64,000 nt of DNA from Eulemur rufifrons (GCF_041146395.1 NC_090989.1:52602501-52666500); one strand, 5' to 3'; counted from the first letter of the stretch, positions 23,941 through 36,590 are shown. Program-made: numbers and translations. The notes: generated by a model not told the origin, from the letters alone.

Positions 23941-25589
23941 TTATTTTTATTTATTTAATTTTTAATACAAGCTTTATTGACTTTGGACAGAGTTCCCAAC
24001 CTCCACCCACCCATCACACTTTTTATTTGGCAGAAGAAATCCACTTACTGAACCTTTTGGCATGAAAGATGTCATTGTGCATTGGCTTACCTGAAAAAAA
24101 TTTTGGCCACAGGAATAATGGAAACCTTTTCATTAAGGCCCTCTAGTCAGTCCTTATAGATACTATTTTAAAACTGTGAGACATTTTGGCCAAACAGACA
24201 TTCTGGAACAAAAGTTTGGAGGCAAACAAACTGAAAACCTTCCCTTTGCTGGAGAAAGTGATTATTTAAGCAGAAATCAAAAGCAATAATGCTCTGTCAA
24301 TTTTTATGGCAGCCAACATCTATAGACACCTGGAAACACCAGAGAATTTTTTAGATTACTTCTCCTCAGATGACCTGAAAGTGAGATGTGGATTCATAAC
24401 CCTTGATTTGCTGACTTGCAGGCCGTAGGAAAGCTCATCTCTGTGACCTGAAAGCACAGGACAGGATATGGTATAAATTCCTCCTGAAGACCTAGTTATT
24501 CCGTTTCTTGAAACAAGCCTGTTCTCACCTAGTAAAACCAGTACTGACGGTTCTGATTCCATTTGTTCTGCTCTCACAGACATTCATCAGTTGAATGTCT
24601 TGGAAACTCTTTAGACCACTCAAGCCAACCCCTAACATTTGTAGTACTGAAATAAAAAGTACAATTAAAATCTCTGGCTCACCCCTCTTCTCATCCTCAA
24701 TTCCATCCCTCCACAAGAAGCCAAGTAGGCATGTGTGTGAACACCCAGCCTATAATCAAACGCTATCCATAACCCTCCAGCCTCCACCTGCAAACAGTTA
24801 CCTCTTGGCCACTCTTGGATTTGGGGATATGCACACAGGTGGTGTGTTCCATACTCAAGAAGATGGATTAGGAGAAGAGACCTGTTATGGACCTGGAAGT
24901 GGGTTCAGAGACACTGAGGCAGCAAATTCCAGGGTCCTAAGTTGAGTATGGTCTAGTGGGGGAGAACGGTGCTGGAAAAAGGTAGACATGGTCACTTAGC
25001 CCTGCAGATTACTCACCCTGTGTAGAGGGGTATAGCTGGAAGAGGGTCAAAACGCAGAGCCTTCTCAAACACAGGGCCTGAGCAGGGGTCTCTTGCAAGG
25101 ATTTAAGGGCAATTTTGAATCTGACATGGAAGAATTTTCATGATCTGATCCTACCTTGCCTTTTCAATATCATCTCATACTACTTCCAGGTGTGATCACT
25201 CCACAGTGACAAGTTCTGTCCACCTACAGATCATGGGCATGATCTTCCTCATCTACCACAATTACTCTACTCATGCTATACACCAGACCCCAAGTTCACA
25301 GAAACCGGGCAAATAAGTGAGTGACATGGACCAAGTGGGGACCACAGCACCTTGGAGAAAACAAGTCCCATCTAAATGGCAGTGATAATTTTCAATTTTG
25401 GTCAACTGGTCATATGAAAGACTGTGCACCCAGTCTTGCCAGGTCTTGCTTCTATTAAGATTAAGTCAGAAATACAGATTTTTTTCATATTAAACCTCTT
25501 GATTTTGAAATATTGACAATGAATACAAAATTTTAAAATTATAACTTTTTAAACTGTGCTGTCCAGATCAAATCCCACTGTGGCTCCAA
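23941..25589. other. Mostly unclassified; possible L2 scraps
   Basis: Unique AT-rich start, then 24700-24800 and 25140-25310 have the C-rich pyrimidine style of degraded L2 ('catgatctgatcctaccttg'). I cannot draw boundaries. The 116-codon frame at 24595-24945 shows no known domain. Confidence 0.3.
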
Positions 25590-25930
25590 TTTGGCCTCTG
25601 TATGTTCTACAACCTGGAATGGTCTAAATCCTCCTCTCCAACTCTGTGAATCTTTCCTTTCTCCAAGTATGGACTCAGATTCTACCTCCTTCACGAAGCC
25701 TTCCTGGACCACCCAAACCCACAGAACTTTCTCCTTTCTCTGAGCTATTCCAGTACTTACGATCCATCCTGCTCATTTGACGCCATTTGGAATCCTCTTT
25801 TTATACCTCTAATTGGATTGCCAAGGAGAGGAACTGTCACACTGTTTTGTTTATCCCATAGGACCTAACAGAGTCACATGGTAGACAGTCAACAATAAAT
25901 AAATATTTGTCAAATCAAGAATAAATAAAA
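25590..25930 (+). mobile_element. L2 LINE 3' end
   Basis: 'ttctacaacctggaatggtc', 'gattctacctccttcacgaa', 'gccttcctggaccacccaaa', 'tacctctaattggattgcca' and the terminus 'cacatggtagacagtcaaca', 'ataaataaatatttgtcaaa' follow the L2 3' end in order. Confidence 0.82.
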
Positions 25931-25944
25931 AACAATATTGTACC

Positions 25945-26143
25945 AAGCTTTAAAAGTGTACATACTTTAGACCAAGGAATTTAATTTCTAAGAATTTTTC
26001 CTAGAGAAAAAACAAAAATGTGTGCAAAGATGTATGTGTGTAACAATATTTGTCATAGTATTACCTGTTAAAATAAAAAGTTAGGATCAACCTAAGTGTC
26101 CATCAATGGAGCTTGAATAAATTAAAATCGTAATATACCGTGT
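25945..26143 (+). mobile_element. Old L1 ORF2 fragment
   Basis: 'gaccaaggaatttaatttct', 'aagaatttttcctagagaaa', 'aaagatgtatgtgtgtaaca' and 'aacctaagtgtccatcaatg' correspond to the distal L1M ORF2. Frameshifts and stops are present. Confidence 0.65.
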
Positions 26144-27669
26144 GATTGGTTGAATGTCTCCTAAGTCTCTTAATCCATAGTTTCCTCCTCCATCTTTTTT
26201 TTTTGTTATTTATTTTATTTTTTTGAAAAAGCAACTGTATTGTTTGCCTTATAGTTTGTCATAGTCTGGGTTTTGTTGAGTGAATCCTCGTGATGTCATT
26301 TAACATGTTCCTCTGTCCCTTGTATTTCCTGTAATTGGTTTTGGAGACTTACTAAGATCAGGTTTGATATTTTTGGCAAGACTATTTTCTTAATGAACTC
26401 CCCAATCTCAGTGGCCCACCATGACTAATATGATTTCTTGCTGCCGGGGTTTGCAGCTCAGCTCCTCCTCTGCTATGGGCCGGGGGTTGTGTTCACCTCT
26501 TCTCTGCATTCTTTCTCCTTCTGGGACTCAGAGTGGGGACACAGCCCCTACCTGGTACTTGTACTTTTCATGACTGAGGACAGAAGCCCAGGGACAGCAG
26601 ACCCAAACTATGCAGATGCACTGAAGGCTTTGCTGTGGAAGTAGTGTAAAGTCAGGTTTGCTCACATCCCATTATTCTAAGGTAGTCTCATGGCCAAGTT
26701 CAAAGTCACAGAACATGCCAGAAAAGCATGGTGAGGTTGGAGAAGAGGTAAGTAATTACTAACAAAAAGATGTTGTGTAGTTTGGCATTTTTTGTGTTTG
26801 TTTTTGTTTATTCGTTCTTTGGTGATTGTTAAAGTCTTCAAATCCTAAGGGCTACAAAATGATGATGGTAATCATACCATTTTTCTATCTTTATGGCCTG
26901 GAATATTATATAAAGAGAAGCTTCACCTCATTAACTATTTATCTTAAGATACAATTTTTAAAGGAAAACCAAGATGAACACTTGATGCTTTTCTTTTTAA
27001 TTGCTTGTTATCAAAATAATAGTTTTGTTACTTCAAAGTGACTCATGAGTACTCTGAAGTGAGGAGAGGAAAGCATCATTGTGAACTCACGTATTTACAC
27101 ATATTTGATATATTTCAATCCATTGAAGTTTTCCTTTTTGGCATTCAGATGACACATCTTTGGCCAAAGGAGCCAACTAAAGTTCCTGAATCCTTTAGAC
27201 ATGATCTTAGCATTCTTGGACACTTTCTTTGCTTTCTAGATATTATGAGTTCATATTAACACTGCCAATTTAAACTCAGAGTTTTTGCCTACTTTGTCAC
27301 ACACACCAAAATCTGATCCTGGTTCAAACAGTTAAATAATGATCTGATAACCTGGAAAAAATAAACAGTTAATTTATATTTATTGTTAATTTTCAGTGAA
27401 TAATGTTATTATAATTATATCCTAGGAACAATTTCATGTCTTGTAGCAATATATATATACACACACACACATATACTGAATATTTATATATAAAATTACA
27501 TGGTGTCTGGGGTTTGCTTCAAGATAATCCAAGGAATTGGGTGGAGAGAAGTATAGAGTGTATAGACGAAAGAACATTGGCATGAGTTGATAATTGTTTG
27601 ATTTGAGTGACAGGTAGGCAAGATTCACTATTCTAGTCTCTCTCTATTTTTATATGTTTAACATTTTGA
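26144..27669. other. Unclassified sequence without a gene
   Basis: 26160-26350 ('ttgtcatagtctgggttttg', 'catttaacatgttcctctgt') and 26430-26740 read like ancient interspersed repeats that I cannot name. A short (TA)n(CA)n tract lies at 27449-27474. 26830-27420 is AT-rich and featureless. Confidence 0.3.
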
Positions 27670-27960
27670 ATGATATTTTTTAAAGATATGTTGGAAAAAT
27701 ATTTAATGACATGAGACATTGTTCACATGATACAATTAAGTGAAAAGGTAAGTATGCTGTTTTTGTAAAATAAGCCTGAATTTGTAGAGGAAATGTAAAT
27801 ATGTATAGATAAGACTAAAGGACTTACCCTAAATGATGAATGATCCTCTCAGTGTTACAGATTATTTTCATTTTAGTCTTTGTGTCTTTCTGTATATTCC
27901 AGTTTTTCAATGTGAACAGGTACTACTTTCATAATCAGACAAAAATATAAATGCTATTGA
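27670..27960 (+). mobile_element. Old L1M 3' UTR fragment
   Basis: 'aaaaatatttaatgacatga', 'gatacaattaagtgaaaagg', 'tttctgtatattccagtttt', 'tcaatgtgaacaggtactac' and 'ataatcagacaaaaatataa' follow the terminal UTR of L1MC/L1ME-like families. Confidence 0.7.
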
Positions 27961-28350
27961 TAAATGACTTTAAAACAATGAATACTCCTCTGCTTCCTTG
28001 TTTATATACTTTTATGATAATTACATCTTCCATTTCAAGCTATTACCAAATACTGCTACACTATGGCTGCCTGGAAGCCTGGATACAACCCCCTCCTTCT
28101 CTGCCATTTTCCCCTAAATTCCTTCTTCCCTGTGTCACAGGCAGGCTCAGCTTTCTTCTACTGCTGGGTGCCCAGAGTCAAGGAAGTTAACACCTTAATT
28201 CACGGTGAGAAAGAATATAACTTTACTCCTTCCTGCTCAGTGTTTCTTCTCTGTTCCTGTCTGGCTTAATTTTTTTTCCATCTCTAGTTTTATTCCTTAT
28301 AGCTTATAATTTTTATTAATAATGTTATTAATAATAAGAAATTATTAATA
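27961..28350. other. Unique sequence, no feature seen
   Basis: AT-rich unique sequence ending in an (ATTAATA)-rich stretch at 28305-28350, which probably served as an insertion target for the following monomer. Confidence 0.4.
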
Positions 28351-28354
28351 GCAT

Positions 28355-28511
<157 letters not shown>

Positions 28512-28535
28512 AAATAATAATAATAATAATAATAA
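28512..28535 (+). repeat. (AAT)n tail microsatellite
   Basis: About eight AAT units grown from the A-tail of the preceding Alu monomer. Confidence 0.9.
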
Positions 28536-28547
28536 GAGTGCATGGCA

Positions 28548-28645
28548 TTTATAGAGCTTTTGCTAAGTGTCAGGCACTTTGCTAATTACCTGATATACAT
28601 GAACGTTTTTAGTCCTCAAAGCAACCTTAGGATTTAAGAATTACT
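28548..28645 (-). mobile_element. MIR SINE fragment
   Basis: 'tttgctaagtgtcaggcact', 'ttgctaattacctgatatac' and 'tagtcctcaaagcaacctta' are the reversed MIR 3' half. Confidence 0.7.
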
Positions 28646-30235
28646 CCTTATCCTTACACCAACTCTGCAACATAGTGATGTCTATACGTGCTGAATGGCG
28701 CAGCTCACAGGGAACTTATGTATCTTCTCCAGCCACACTTCAGGCATGAAATGGAGTTGCTTTCAAATTCATGTGTGTCTGGGTCCATTACTCACAGTTT
28801 TCTTGCAATGCTTTGCTGTCTTCTCTTAAAAAGAAAAAAGAAAGGGGAAAAAATTTTCAAATTACCCTAAAGTAAAGATCTGCAAAACTTTATACAAGAT
28901 TTAAAAATGGATTGTGTCAAATTTGTTTAATTATTCTGTGTCCTATGTGTATTTCACCTTAGCCCTATAAACTAGCTCTTTTGTCATTGGCTTCACTCTC
29001 ATAAAAGAGCTTGAAATGCACAATAATAAAAAACTTCGGGTTAAACGAAGTTCTGTAACGAAGGATACAGAGCGACAACCACCTAGTGGTGTTCTGTGCA
29101 GAAAGGAGAAGAGCCCCAAGGCCAGGGAGAGCAGAATAAGAAGGAGAAAAGAATTAAACCACACAAAAAAGGAAACCCTTGAGCCCTGGGACTGAGCCTG
29201 TCACAGGGATTCTAAAAGCAAGCAGAGGGATGAAAATACATCCTTTCCAAGGCAATGTCTGCACATCAACTTTAACATCCTGAGTAACGTTGTCTTTGGC
29301 ATAGTGCTCCTTAATGAAAACATGTTCTTCCAAGTTGTAAAAAATAGAAAGTCCCTAAACCATAAAGCATGCCTTTTAGAAATTAAAACCAACTAAACAG
29401 TATATCTCATTGGGGGCCCTTCACCAAGTTGAGTTTAGCTTTGGTGTTTCTATCTTCACCCTTTGGGACCATCTACCCCCCTTCCCCATCTGTTGGCCCA
29501 GTACTGCCATGATCCCAGCCCTGTAGCGCTGTGCATCGTCAGCCCCTCTGCATCCATCCCATGGACCGACAGAGCCTGCCGGATAGGGAGGTTTTCTTCT
29601 TATTGAACCACACCTCACTCTCCTTCACAGATGAATTTGGTGCCCTTGGTACCCTGCTGCCACCTTATGTCAAGTGAGAATCTAACAAACCATGGGCATA
29701 TTGCCAGGGAAAGTTAACTTTCCTAGGGGAGATATTTGCACAGAGGTTTTGGGAGAAGATGCCTTAATCAGAGGAGAGTGTTTAATCATGGAAATTTCAG
29801 ACTTTGGGAGAAGCTAAAACAGATGATGTTTGGGGAGTACATACAGCAATACGCACCCATCAAATCACACTGAATATGAAGCACAGACAAGTGAACATGA
29901 ACTCTTTAAGCAATAACAGTTTTGGGCGGGGCTGTCTGGGATATTTTTATTACACTGAAAAAACCCAAGCGATGGATAGGGCCATGGGATAAAGTGGAAA
30001 GGAAAGAAGGAAAGAGGATTCTGGCAATAAGTAGTTCAATATAAGAGGTACACATATAGTAAATGATTTCTAAGTAGTTAGGGACTACTGGGTTGAATTC
30101 ATCTGGAAGCTTTTCTCTTCCCAACAAAAGCTAGGAGAGTCTGCAAACCCATCCCATCATAGCAGGGTAAGTGGGAAAAGTCATTCCTAGGAAGCTACAA
30201 GCAGATTTTTTTTTAATGCTTTCATTTGTATTTTA
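28646..30235. other. Unique sequence, no gene
   Basis: No repeat recognised. 29400-29650 is somewhat GC-richer with a pyrimidine tract then AG ('cactctccttcacag' at about 29616-29630), acceptor-like by chance. No coding frame follows it far enough to support an exon. Confidence 0.35.
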
Positions 30236-30239
30236 TTAT

Positions 30240-30832
30240 TTTAATTTTTTTTTAATTTCAGAATATCATGGGGGTATGAACGTTTTGGTTATGTAGATTG
30301 CTTTCATACTGCTTGAATTAAAGTTATAAATGTGCCCATCCCCCACATAGTGTACACTATGTCTGTTAGGTATGATTTCACTCATCCCCTCCTCCCCTCC
30401 CACCTGCACGATCTCTGTTGAGTTTTACTTCCATCTGTGGACATGAGTGCTGATCAGTTAGTTCCAATTTAATAGTGAGTATATGTGGTGTTTGTTTTTC
30501 TATTTTTTAGATATTTCACTTAAGAGAATGGTCTTCAATCCAACCAGATTGTTCCAAAAGATATTAATTCATTTATTATGGCTGAGTAGTACTCCATGTA
30601 TACACATACCACATTTTATTAATCTGCTCATGTATTGATGGGCACTTGGGTTGATTCCACATCTCTGTAATTGTGAATTGTGCTGCAATAAACATTCTAG
30701 TGCAGGTGTCTTTTTGATAAAATGACTTTTTTTTCCTTTGGGTAAATAGTCAGTTGTGGGACTGGTGGATCAAATGGTAGGTCCATTTAGTTGTTTGAGG
30801 AATCTCCATACTATTTTCCATAGAGTATTTTT
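30240..30832 (-). mobile_element. L1 3' end, lemur-type
   Basis: Antisense L1 of the same family as 18431-18984: 'ttcagaatatcatgggggta', 'gtctgttaggtatgatttca', 'ggctgagtagtactccatgt', 'tgatgggcacttgggttgat', 'tgtgctgcaataaacattct' and 'gtgggactggtggatcaaat'. It is 5' truncated at about 30830 ('tactattttccatagagta'). No clean duplication found. Confidence 0.9.
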
Positions 30833-31189
30833 AAGAAGCTCAGAAGAGATACCCCTCCTGAAGACACATAATTGCCCAAATCTATACAGTAGCACATAGA
30901 AACAGAAATAGCTAGATATAGGCGAACACATTTGAAAATAACAAAAAAAAAGACTTAAGAAATCTGAACTGTGAACAAATGCCAACACATTCTCTGAAAT
31001 TTGATTCCTCCTTCTTATAAAGTCCTGACTGACTTCTTCAGCATGAATCCTGGTGGAACATTGGAAAACATGAACAAATACAAATTTTAGAGTAGGATCA
31101 GAGATGATGCAGAATAAGACCTCAAACCAACACCACAATCAAGTCAGACCTTAGAGGCAATTTCGGCTCATTATTTTTTCTTATAACAA
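30833..31189. other. Unique sequence, no feature seen
   Basis: No recognised repeat. The antisense 122-codon frame 30770-31138 begins in the L1 and has no known feature. Confidence 0.4.
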
Positions 31190-31430
31190 ATACTTCTTGA
31201 GTCTTTATCATGTTCTAGGCATTACTCTGTTTTATGCAGATGAATTCAATTTTATAACACTTTAAAGTAGGTGCTATTTTTATCCCCATTTTATAGATAA
31301 GTCCTTTGTGACTAAGGAACAGATAAGATAATTAAATTGGATCAAAGTCATGCAGCTAGTCAATGGTAGAGCTAGGATTCAAATCCACGGTGTCTTAGAT
31401 CCAGAGTTGATGCTACACTGATATGTGCTA
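31190..31430 (-). mobile_element. MIR SINE
   Basis: 'tatcatgttctaggcattac', 'tccccattttatagataagt', 'catgcagctagtcaatggta' and 'gagctaggattcaaatccac' are in reversed MIR order, near full length. Confidence 0.85.
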
Positions 31431-33129
31431 TTATTAAATCATACACTCCAGTTGAAGAAATCCCACCTCCATGGGCCAGCTTGGAGGCAAAAGCAGTCCA
31501 AAGTTTCATAACTCCGCTTGTTCAAGTTCAACTCATATGTTATATGACAATAGTCTATTCTATATCAATTTATCAACCATGGGAAGCAGAACCACATCCC
31601 AGTGTTCTAGGCCCCAAACACAGAAACATAAGGCTGATTAAATACTCCTCCCCTCCCCTCTCCTCAGAAGTCTCCTTCCCTGATGGGCACTGACATCTGT
31701 ACCCCCAGCCCCACCCTCCCTGTGAGTGGCAGTAGCATTCCCTTCCTTGTCCTATTTCCTCAGTGGGGCATCTTTGACCATTTACTTGGAAATTGAATAT
31801 TATTCTTCCTCCTGGGAATGAAGAATTGATTGTCCCTTCATCACCTCCTCCTGGGACAGCCTCTTTTCTCTACTTTGCTAGAGACCAATGACTCATTTCT
31901 TGAATCCATTCCTCTATATTTCTCCTCTACCGAACAGCCACCGGTCTTCCAAGAAGCTAAATTCTTAAGCAATAAGCTGAAGAAGAGGGACCTGGCATCT
32001 TCTTCAGATACCTGGAAGGCCAGGGTCTTTCTAACAAGATACATGGGAAATACATCAAGGACATAACTCTGTAGTATTTATAGCTTGTTGTGCAGTTAGT
32101 GAATTGTGTTGGTTCAATCACTCTCAGTTTTCCTTTTCATTGTTTTCATTGAGTTCCAGGGAAAAGAGTACCTTCAACTATTCCAAAGGAGAGGTATCTG
32201 AGCTGGGTAGACCACTCTTTCTCCCTCTGTTGCCCACCACCAGCTCTTATTTGAAGTAAAAATTCTGGTGCCCAGAGTATACAGAGAAGATAGGAGCAGC
32301 CTCCCCCCACAACCTGGAGTGGTGCCCAGACAGGCTCACTCCTGGTTAGATACCCCACCAGTCTGTTGCTCACACTGCATATCCCAGGGCAGGGCAGGAG
32401 AGGCCCTGTTACTCCTTCTTAACTAGTTGCATATCTCCACGTCAGCAGGAAATAGAGTCTACTCTTATAGCGGTGTTCTCACTGAGGGTCCTCAACTTGT
32501 GCTCTGCAAGGGATGGAGAACCCAGGTCCTGGCCTGCCGGGCCCTCGGCCCCAACTTGCTAATTGGCACGAGGCTGAAGGCAACACTGCAGTCCAGTTTG
32601 AAATTACCCAGTTGAAAAATATTTGTCTTAGCTTCCACATATAAAGGCTGGTGTCCAGGGCTAATTGTTGGCAAAATAGAGTAGTGGGAAGCTTTTTCAC
32701 CTCTCAGATTCCCAGAGTCCTTCTTCTAATCCCTTTTTCTCTTTATCCCACATCAAGTCGCCCATTTCTTCTCTTTTTCCTTTGCCTTACCCTTACCTGA
32801 ACTCCAAAAGGATCTGAAATTTACTCACCATATAGCGAAAATGGCTGGTAATAGAGCAAACCTCCTGTTTTGTTTTTTGTTTTTGTTTTTTCTGAAGGCC
32901 GTGGTTCTCAGGTTGGCTATAAAAGGGCAGATTCTGAGGTTGCAGCTCTTCTGCCCAGTCTACCTCCCCAGAAATCTACATCCTGAGCAAGATCCCCCAG
33001 GGGATTGCGCTGGCTGAAGGTTAAAGGCACAAAGCCCAAAGCGCAATACTGCAGGGAGGGGCAAGTGGCTGGGGGGACCTGCAGAGTCAGGGCCCTCAGG
33101 GTCCACTGCCTCCCCCAGCTCCCACCACC
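31431..33129. other. Unique sequence, no gene
   Basis: No confident repeat apart from a (TTTTG)n tract at 32867-32892. GC rises after 32950. Several overlapping frames on both strands (60-78 codons) lack recognisable features. Confidence 0.35.
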
Positions 33130-33560
33130 CGTGATGGCTTAAATCTTGTCCCTCCACAAGACAGGCTGAAGTCTCCATCACCAGAACCTGTGAATATGAC
33201 CTTATTTGGAAATAGGTCTCTGAAGATGAAGTCGTGCTGGAGTAGGGGGAGCCCTGACCCAACATGACTGGTGTCCTTGTAAGAAGAGGCGAAGAGCCCC
33301 AGAGGCGAGCGCAGAGGGCAGGCATGCGGAGCACACAGGGGAGCGCCCTGTGGCTGGCTGGCAGGAATCGATGCCTACCAACGGCAGCTGCCAGAGGCCA
33401 GGAAGGATACTCCCCTGCAGGTTTCAGACAACCAGGATCCTGCCAACACCTAGATTTCACACCTTTCAGCCTCTATAGCTGAGAGACAATAAATTTCTGT
33501 TGCTTTAAGCCATCTGGTTTGTGGTACTTTGTCATGGCAGCTTTAAGGAACTGACAAGCT
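33130..33560 (+). mobile_element. MaLR LTR, MLT1-like
   Basis: 'tgatggcttaaatcttgtcc', 'catcaccagaacctgtgaat', 'atgaccttatttggaaatag', 'ggtgtccttgtaagaagagg', a GC-rich middle, then 'acctttcagcctctatagct', 'gagagacaataaatttctgt' and 'tgctttaagccatctggttt'. It carries the LTR poly-A signal near 33487. A 166-codon antisense frame (32960-33460) overlaps it and is an openness artefact of the GC-rich LTR. Confidence 0.85.
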
Positions 33561-34082
33561 CTCCCGAAATCCCCTCCCCTCTCCTCCTGCCCCAGGTGAC
33601 AAGGTGCAGAAGGTGCAGGCCTCCCCCGCTCCTGCCTTGTGGGGAGTCCACACTGCAGGTTATCTCCTCCACTTCATGACCCCATCCTTGGTCTGGCCTC
33701 CTGAGGAGCGTGGAGCCCATGACCTTGGGTTGCTTCCTGATCTTTCAGAGAAAGATGAACAGGATGTGCACCTATTTAGGAAACTTCAGGATAAACCAAA
33801 GGCCAATCAGCTGTGAGAGGAGTCAGATAAGAAACCAAGTAAAGCTCTGATTTCAATCCTAAATTATCTGTTTCCCTGGAGTTACAAAAATGGACTTTTT
33901 GACTAGAAGCAAGACCCAGAGCCAGAGTGTCACATGCCTGAGAATTCCCTGTGGTTCTGAGCCTTCATTGCCTTGGGGCCTGCATTTCCTCCAGGGGTAT
34001 CAGAAAGAGTACAGGATTAGTTCAGGCTCACAGAGCTGTGGGTGGCTGAGCCAACAATCAAGGTCAGACACGACTCTCTGTC
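33561..34082. other. Unique sequence, no feature seen
   Basis: Moderately GC-rich unique sequence. The overlapping 62-70 codon frames on opposite strands around 33600-33816 carry no known motif. Confidence 0.4.
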
Positions 34083-34090
34083 CACTAGAC

Positions 34091-35158
34091 CAGTGATCCC
34101 CAACCTTTTTGGCACCAGGGACCAGTTTCATGGAAGACAATTTTTCCACAGACTGGGGTTGGGGGAATGATTTTGGAATGATTCACGTGCATTACATTTA
34201 TTGTGCAGTCCAACCTCTCTGCTAATGACAATCTGTATTTGCAGCTGCTCCCCAGTGCTAGCATCACCACCTCAGCTCCACCTCAGATCATCAGGTGTTA
34301 CTAGTACAAGCTCTGTGGAAAGTGATATGGAAACACCTCAACAAGCTACAAGTAGAACTACCATTTGATCCAACAATCCCATTACTGGGCATCTACTCAA
34401 AGGAACAAAAGACATTCTATAAAAAAGACATCTGCACTAGAATGTTTATAGCAGCACAATTCACAATTGCAAAGATGTGGAAACAACCCAAGTGCCCATC
34501 AATACAGGAGTGGATTAATAAAATGTGGTATATGTATACCATGGAATTCTACTCAGCCACAAAAAACAATGGTGATCTAGCACCTCTTGTATTATCCTGG
34601 ATAGAGCTGGAGCCCATTCTACTAAGTGAAGTATCACAAGAATGGAAAAACAAGCACCACATGTACCCATCATCAAATTGGTATTAACTGATCAACACTT
34701 ATGTGTACATTTAATAGTAACATTCATCTGGTGTTGGGGAGGTGGGAGGGGGAGGAGTGGATAGGTATATTCACACCTAATGGGTGTGGTGCGCACTGTC
34801 TGGGGTATGGATATGCTTGAAGCTCTGACTCTGGTGGGGCAAAGGCAATATATGTAATCTAAACATTGGTACCCTCCTAATATGCTGAAATAAAAAAATA
34901 AATAATAAAAAAGATTTTCATAAGGAGCGTACTCCCTAGATCCCTTGAATGCGCAGTTTACAGTAGGGTTCCTGTTCCCATGAGAATCTAATGCTGCTGC
35001 TGATCTGACAGGAGGCGGAGCTCAGGTGGTGATGAGAGCGATGGGGAGTGGCTGTACATCCAGATGAAGCTTCGTTCACTTGCCTGTTGCTGTGTAGTCC
35101 AGTTCCCAAGAGGCCAAGGACCAGTACTGGCCTGTGGCCTGGGGGTTGGGGACCGCAG
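34091..35158 (+). mobile_element. Non-autonomous hAT (Charlie-like) transposon, split by L1
   Basis: Left end CAGTGATCCCCAACC at 34091 and right end GGTTGGGGACCGCAG ending at 35158 are inverted terminal repeats. The 8-bp duplications CACTAGAC (34083-34090) and CACTGGAC (35159-35166) differ at one base, the hAT signature. The host reads 'cagatcatcaggtgtta' up to about 34301 and resumes with 'gattttcataaggagcgta' at about 34914, then 'ctgatctgacaggaggcgga'. Without the L1 it would be about 0.45 kb and has no transposase. Confidence 0.9.
34302..34913 (+). mobile_element. L1 3' end inside the hAT element
   Basis: 5'-truncated lemur-type L1. Positions 34295-34687 keep an uninterrupted 130-codon frame equal to the C-terminal end of ORF2 (the region with 'FDPTIPLLGIYSKEQ', 'SIQEWINKMWYMYTMEFYSA' and the stop at 34685-34687). 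The UTR then has a G-rich tract (34735-34760) and the tail 'ggcaatatatgtaatctaaa', 'ccctcctaatatgctgaaat' plus A's. It lacks the endonuclease and reverse transcriptase domains. No convincing duplication is visible at its left end. Confidence 0.93.
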
Positions 35159-35166
35159 CACTGGAC

Positions 35167-35937
35167 GAAATGACCTGTCCACAAAGACAAATCAGCTTCG
35201 GCTAGACTTGGGCAACAGAATTCTCTGGCACTCACATTGTCCTTGACTTAGAATAGCTATTTGGAGGCTTAGCCCTTTCCTTATAGCTCTCATAGCCATT
35301 CTCAGTAGTCTGTGTAGTTTTGTTAAGAAATATGTACATAGAAGAAAATAAAGGAAATAAATTAGAGCTTGCCCTGGTCAAGCAGGAAGAAGAGAACATT
35401 TTTTGATCACTTCATAGTTTTGCAGTAGTTGCATTTCACTTTGCATTTTATTTTGAAAGCCCTTGCTTTACTTGTGGTATCCTTGCCACACAGATTGCCC
35501 CAAGTATTTCTGAAAATCAACACAATGTTCAGAATTTAAGGAAGCAGAGAAGTGGAAATGATTTGAGCCCCATGGGGTATCTAGGTATGTTTCACTTTAA
35601 GGGCCTCTGGTTAAGGAGAAAACTAGTATTGTTCTTAAATTTCTGAATAATATGTGATCAACATTTTGGCTTCTGCATATGTATTCCTAACCTGTGAACC
35701 TGTTTAGCAATTAAGCATGTGGGGGAATTGTAAATTTTGGCTCCAGATAGGAGACAGAAGTTTAAATCAAGGGGATTAGACAAACAGGGTTACTTAATTT
35801 TAAGAGTGAGTATTTAAGATTTCTCATATGAAGACTACTTACAGAGAATGGCACTGACGGGTTGTTTTCTGTCTCCCCTGAGGCTATAACTGAAGAAATT
35901 GGCCTTCAATTGTTGTGTAAGATTTCAGCTAGCCATG
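35167..35937. other. Unique sequence, no feature seen
   Basis: Ordinary unique DNA with short frames only. Confidence 0.4.
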
Positions 35938-35945
35938 AAATAGAG

Positions 35946-36125
35946 CAGTGGTTGGCAAACTTTGTCTGTAAAGGACCAGAGAGTAAATATTTCAGACTTG
36001 CAACTACTCAACTCTGCAATTTTAGCCTGAAGGCAGGCATAGACAATGCACAAATGAATGAGTGGCTGTGTTCTAATAAAACTTTATTTACAAAAAGTCT
36101 GTGGGCTGTGGTTTACTAACCACTG
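35946..36125 (+). mobile_element. hAT transposon, MER58-like
   Basis: Starts CAGTGGTTGGCAAAC, contains 'tctgtaaaggaccagagagt', 'aaatatttcagacttgcaac' and 'aataaaactttatttacaaa', and ends 'gtggtttactaaccactg'. The 8-bp duplications AAATAGAG (35938-35945) and ATATAGAG (36126-36133) match at 7 of 8. The exact subfamily name is from memory. Confidence 0.85.
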
Positions 36126-36133
36126 ATATAGAG

Positions 36134-36590
36134 CATCCAGAGGAATAACTTGTTTAAACATTGGAATAGTTGGCTGAGATGCTCCATGATTGGAGGGTTT
36201 AAAAAACAGAACAGGCAGTTACTTGTTTGGTTGACTTATATGCGTTAGTTCCTCCCTTTTACCACCATTAGACCTTTGCTTTAGAGAGCTGTGCATACCA
36301 TAGACACTACGTAGTTCTTATAGGACACATGTGCATCTGACATGCAGGACCTTATTATGCTCAGTGTTGTCACAGGTCTACCAGTCACCCTAACTTCTTT
36401 CCCTGGGAGCACCATTCAAGCCCCCGGCAAATATTTCTCTGCAGGTCTTGTTCTCAGTCCTGTAAACAAGACTGCATCTGAATGCTGTGAGGGGCATGGC
36501 CACAGAGAGTGGGAGGACCTGAGCCCAGGGAGCACTTGGATAGGAGAAAATGCAAATTAATTAACTCATCAAATCTTTTCTCCCAGATAA
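36134..36590. other. Unique sequence, no feature seen
   Basis: No recognised repeat or open frame of interest. Confidence 0.4.

Noticed and set aside
29616..29631. Pyrimidine tract with AG as a splice acceptor
   Set aside because: No supporting frame, branch context or partner donor. Such sites are frequent by chance.
32960..33460. 166-codon antisense open frame, the longest in the window
   Set aside because: It overlaps the MLT1-like LTR and its GC-rich flank, has low-complexity Ser/Pro/Gly-rich content, no domain and no splice or promoter context.
34295..34687. 130-codon frame as a possible gene
   Set aside because: It is the C-terminal end of L1 ORF2 in a 5'-truncated insertion within a hAT element.
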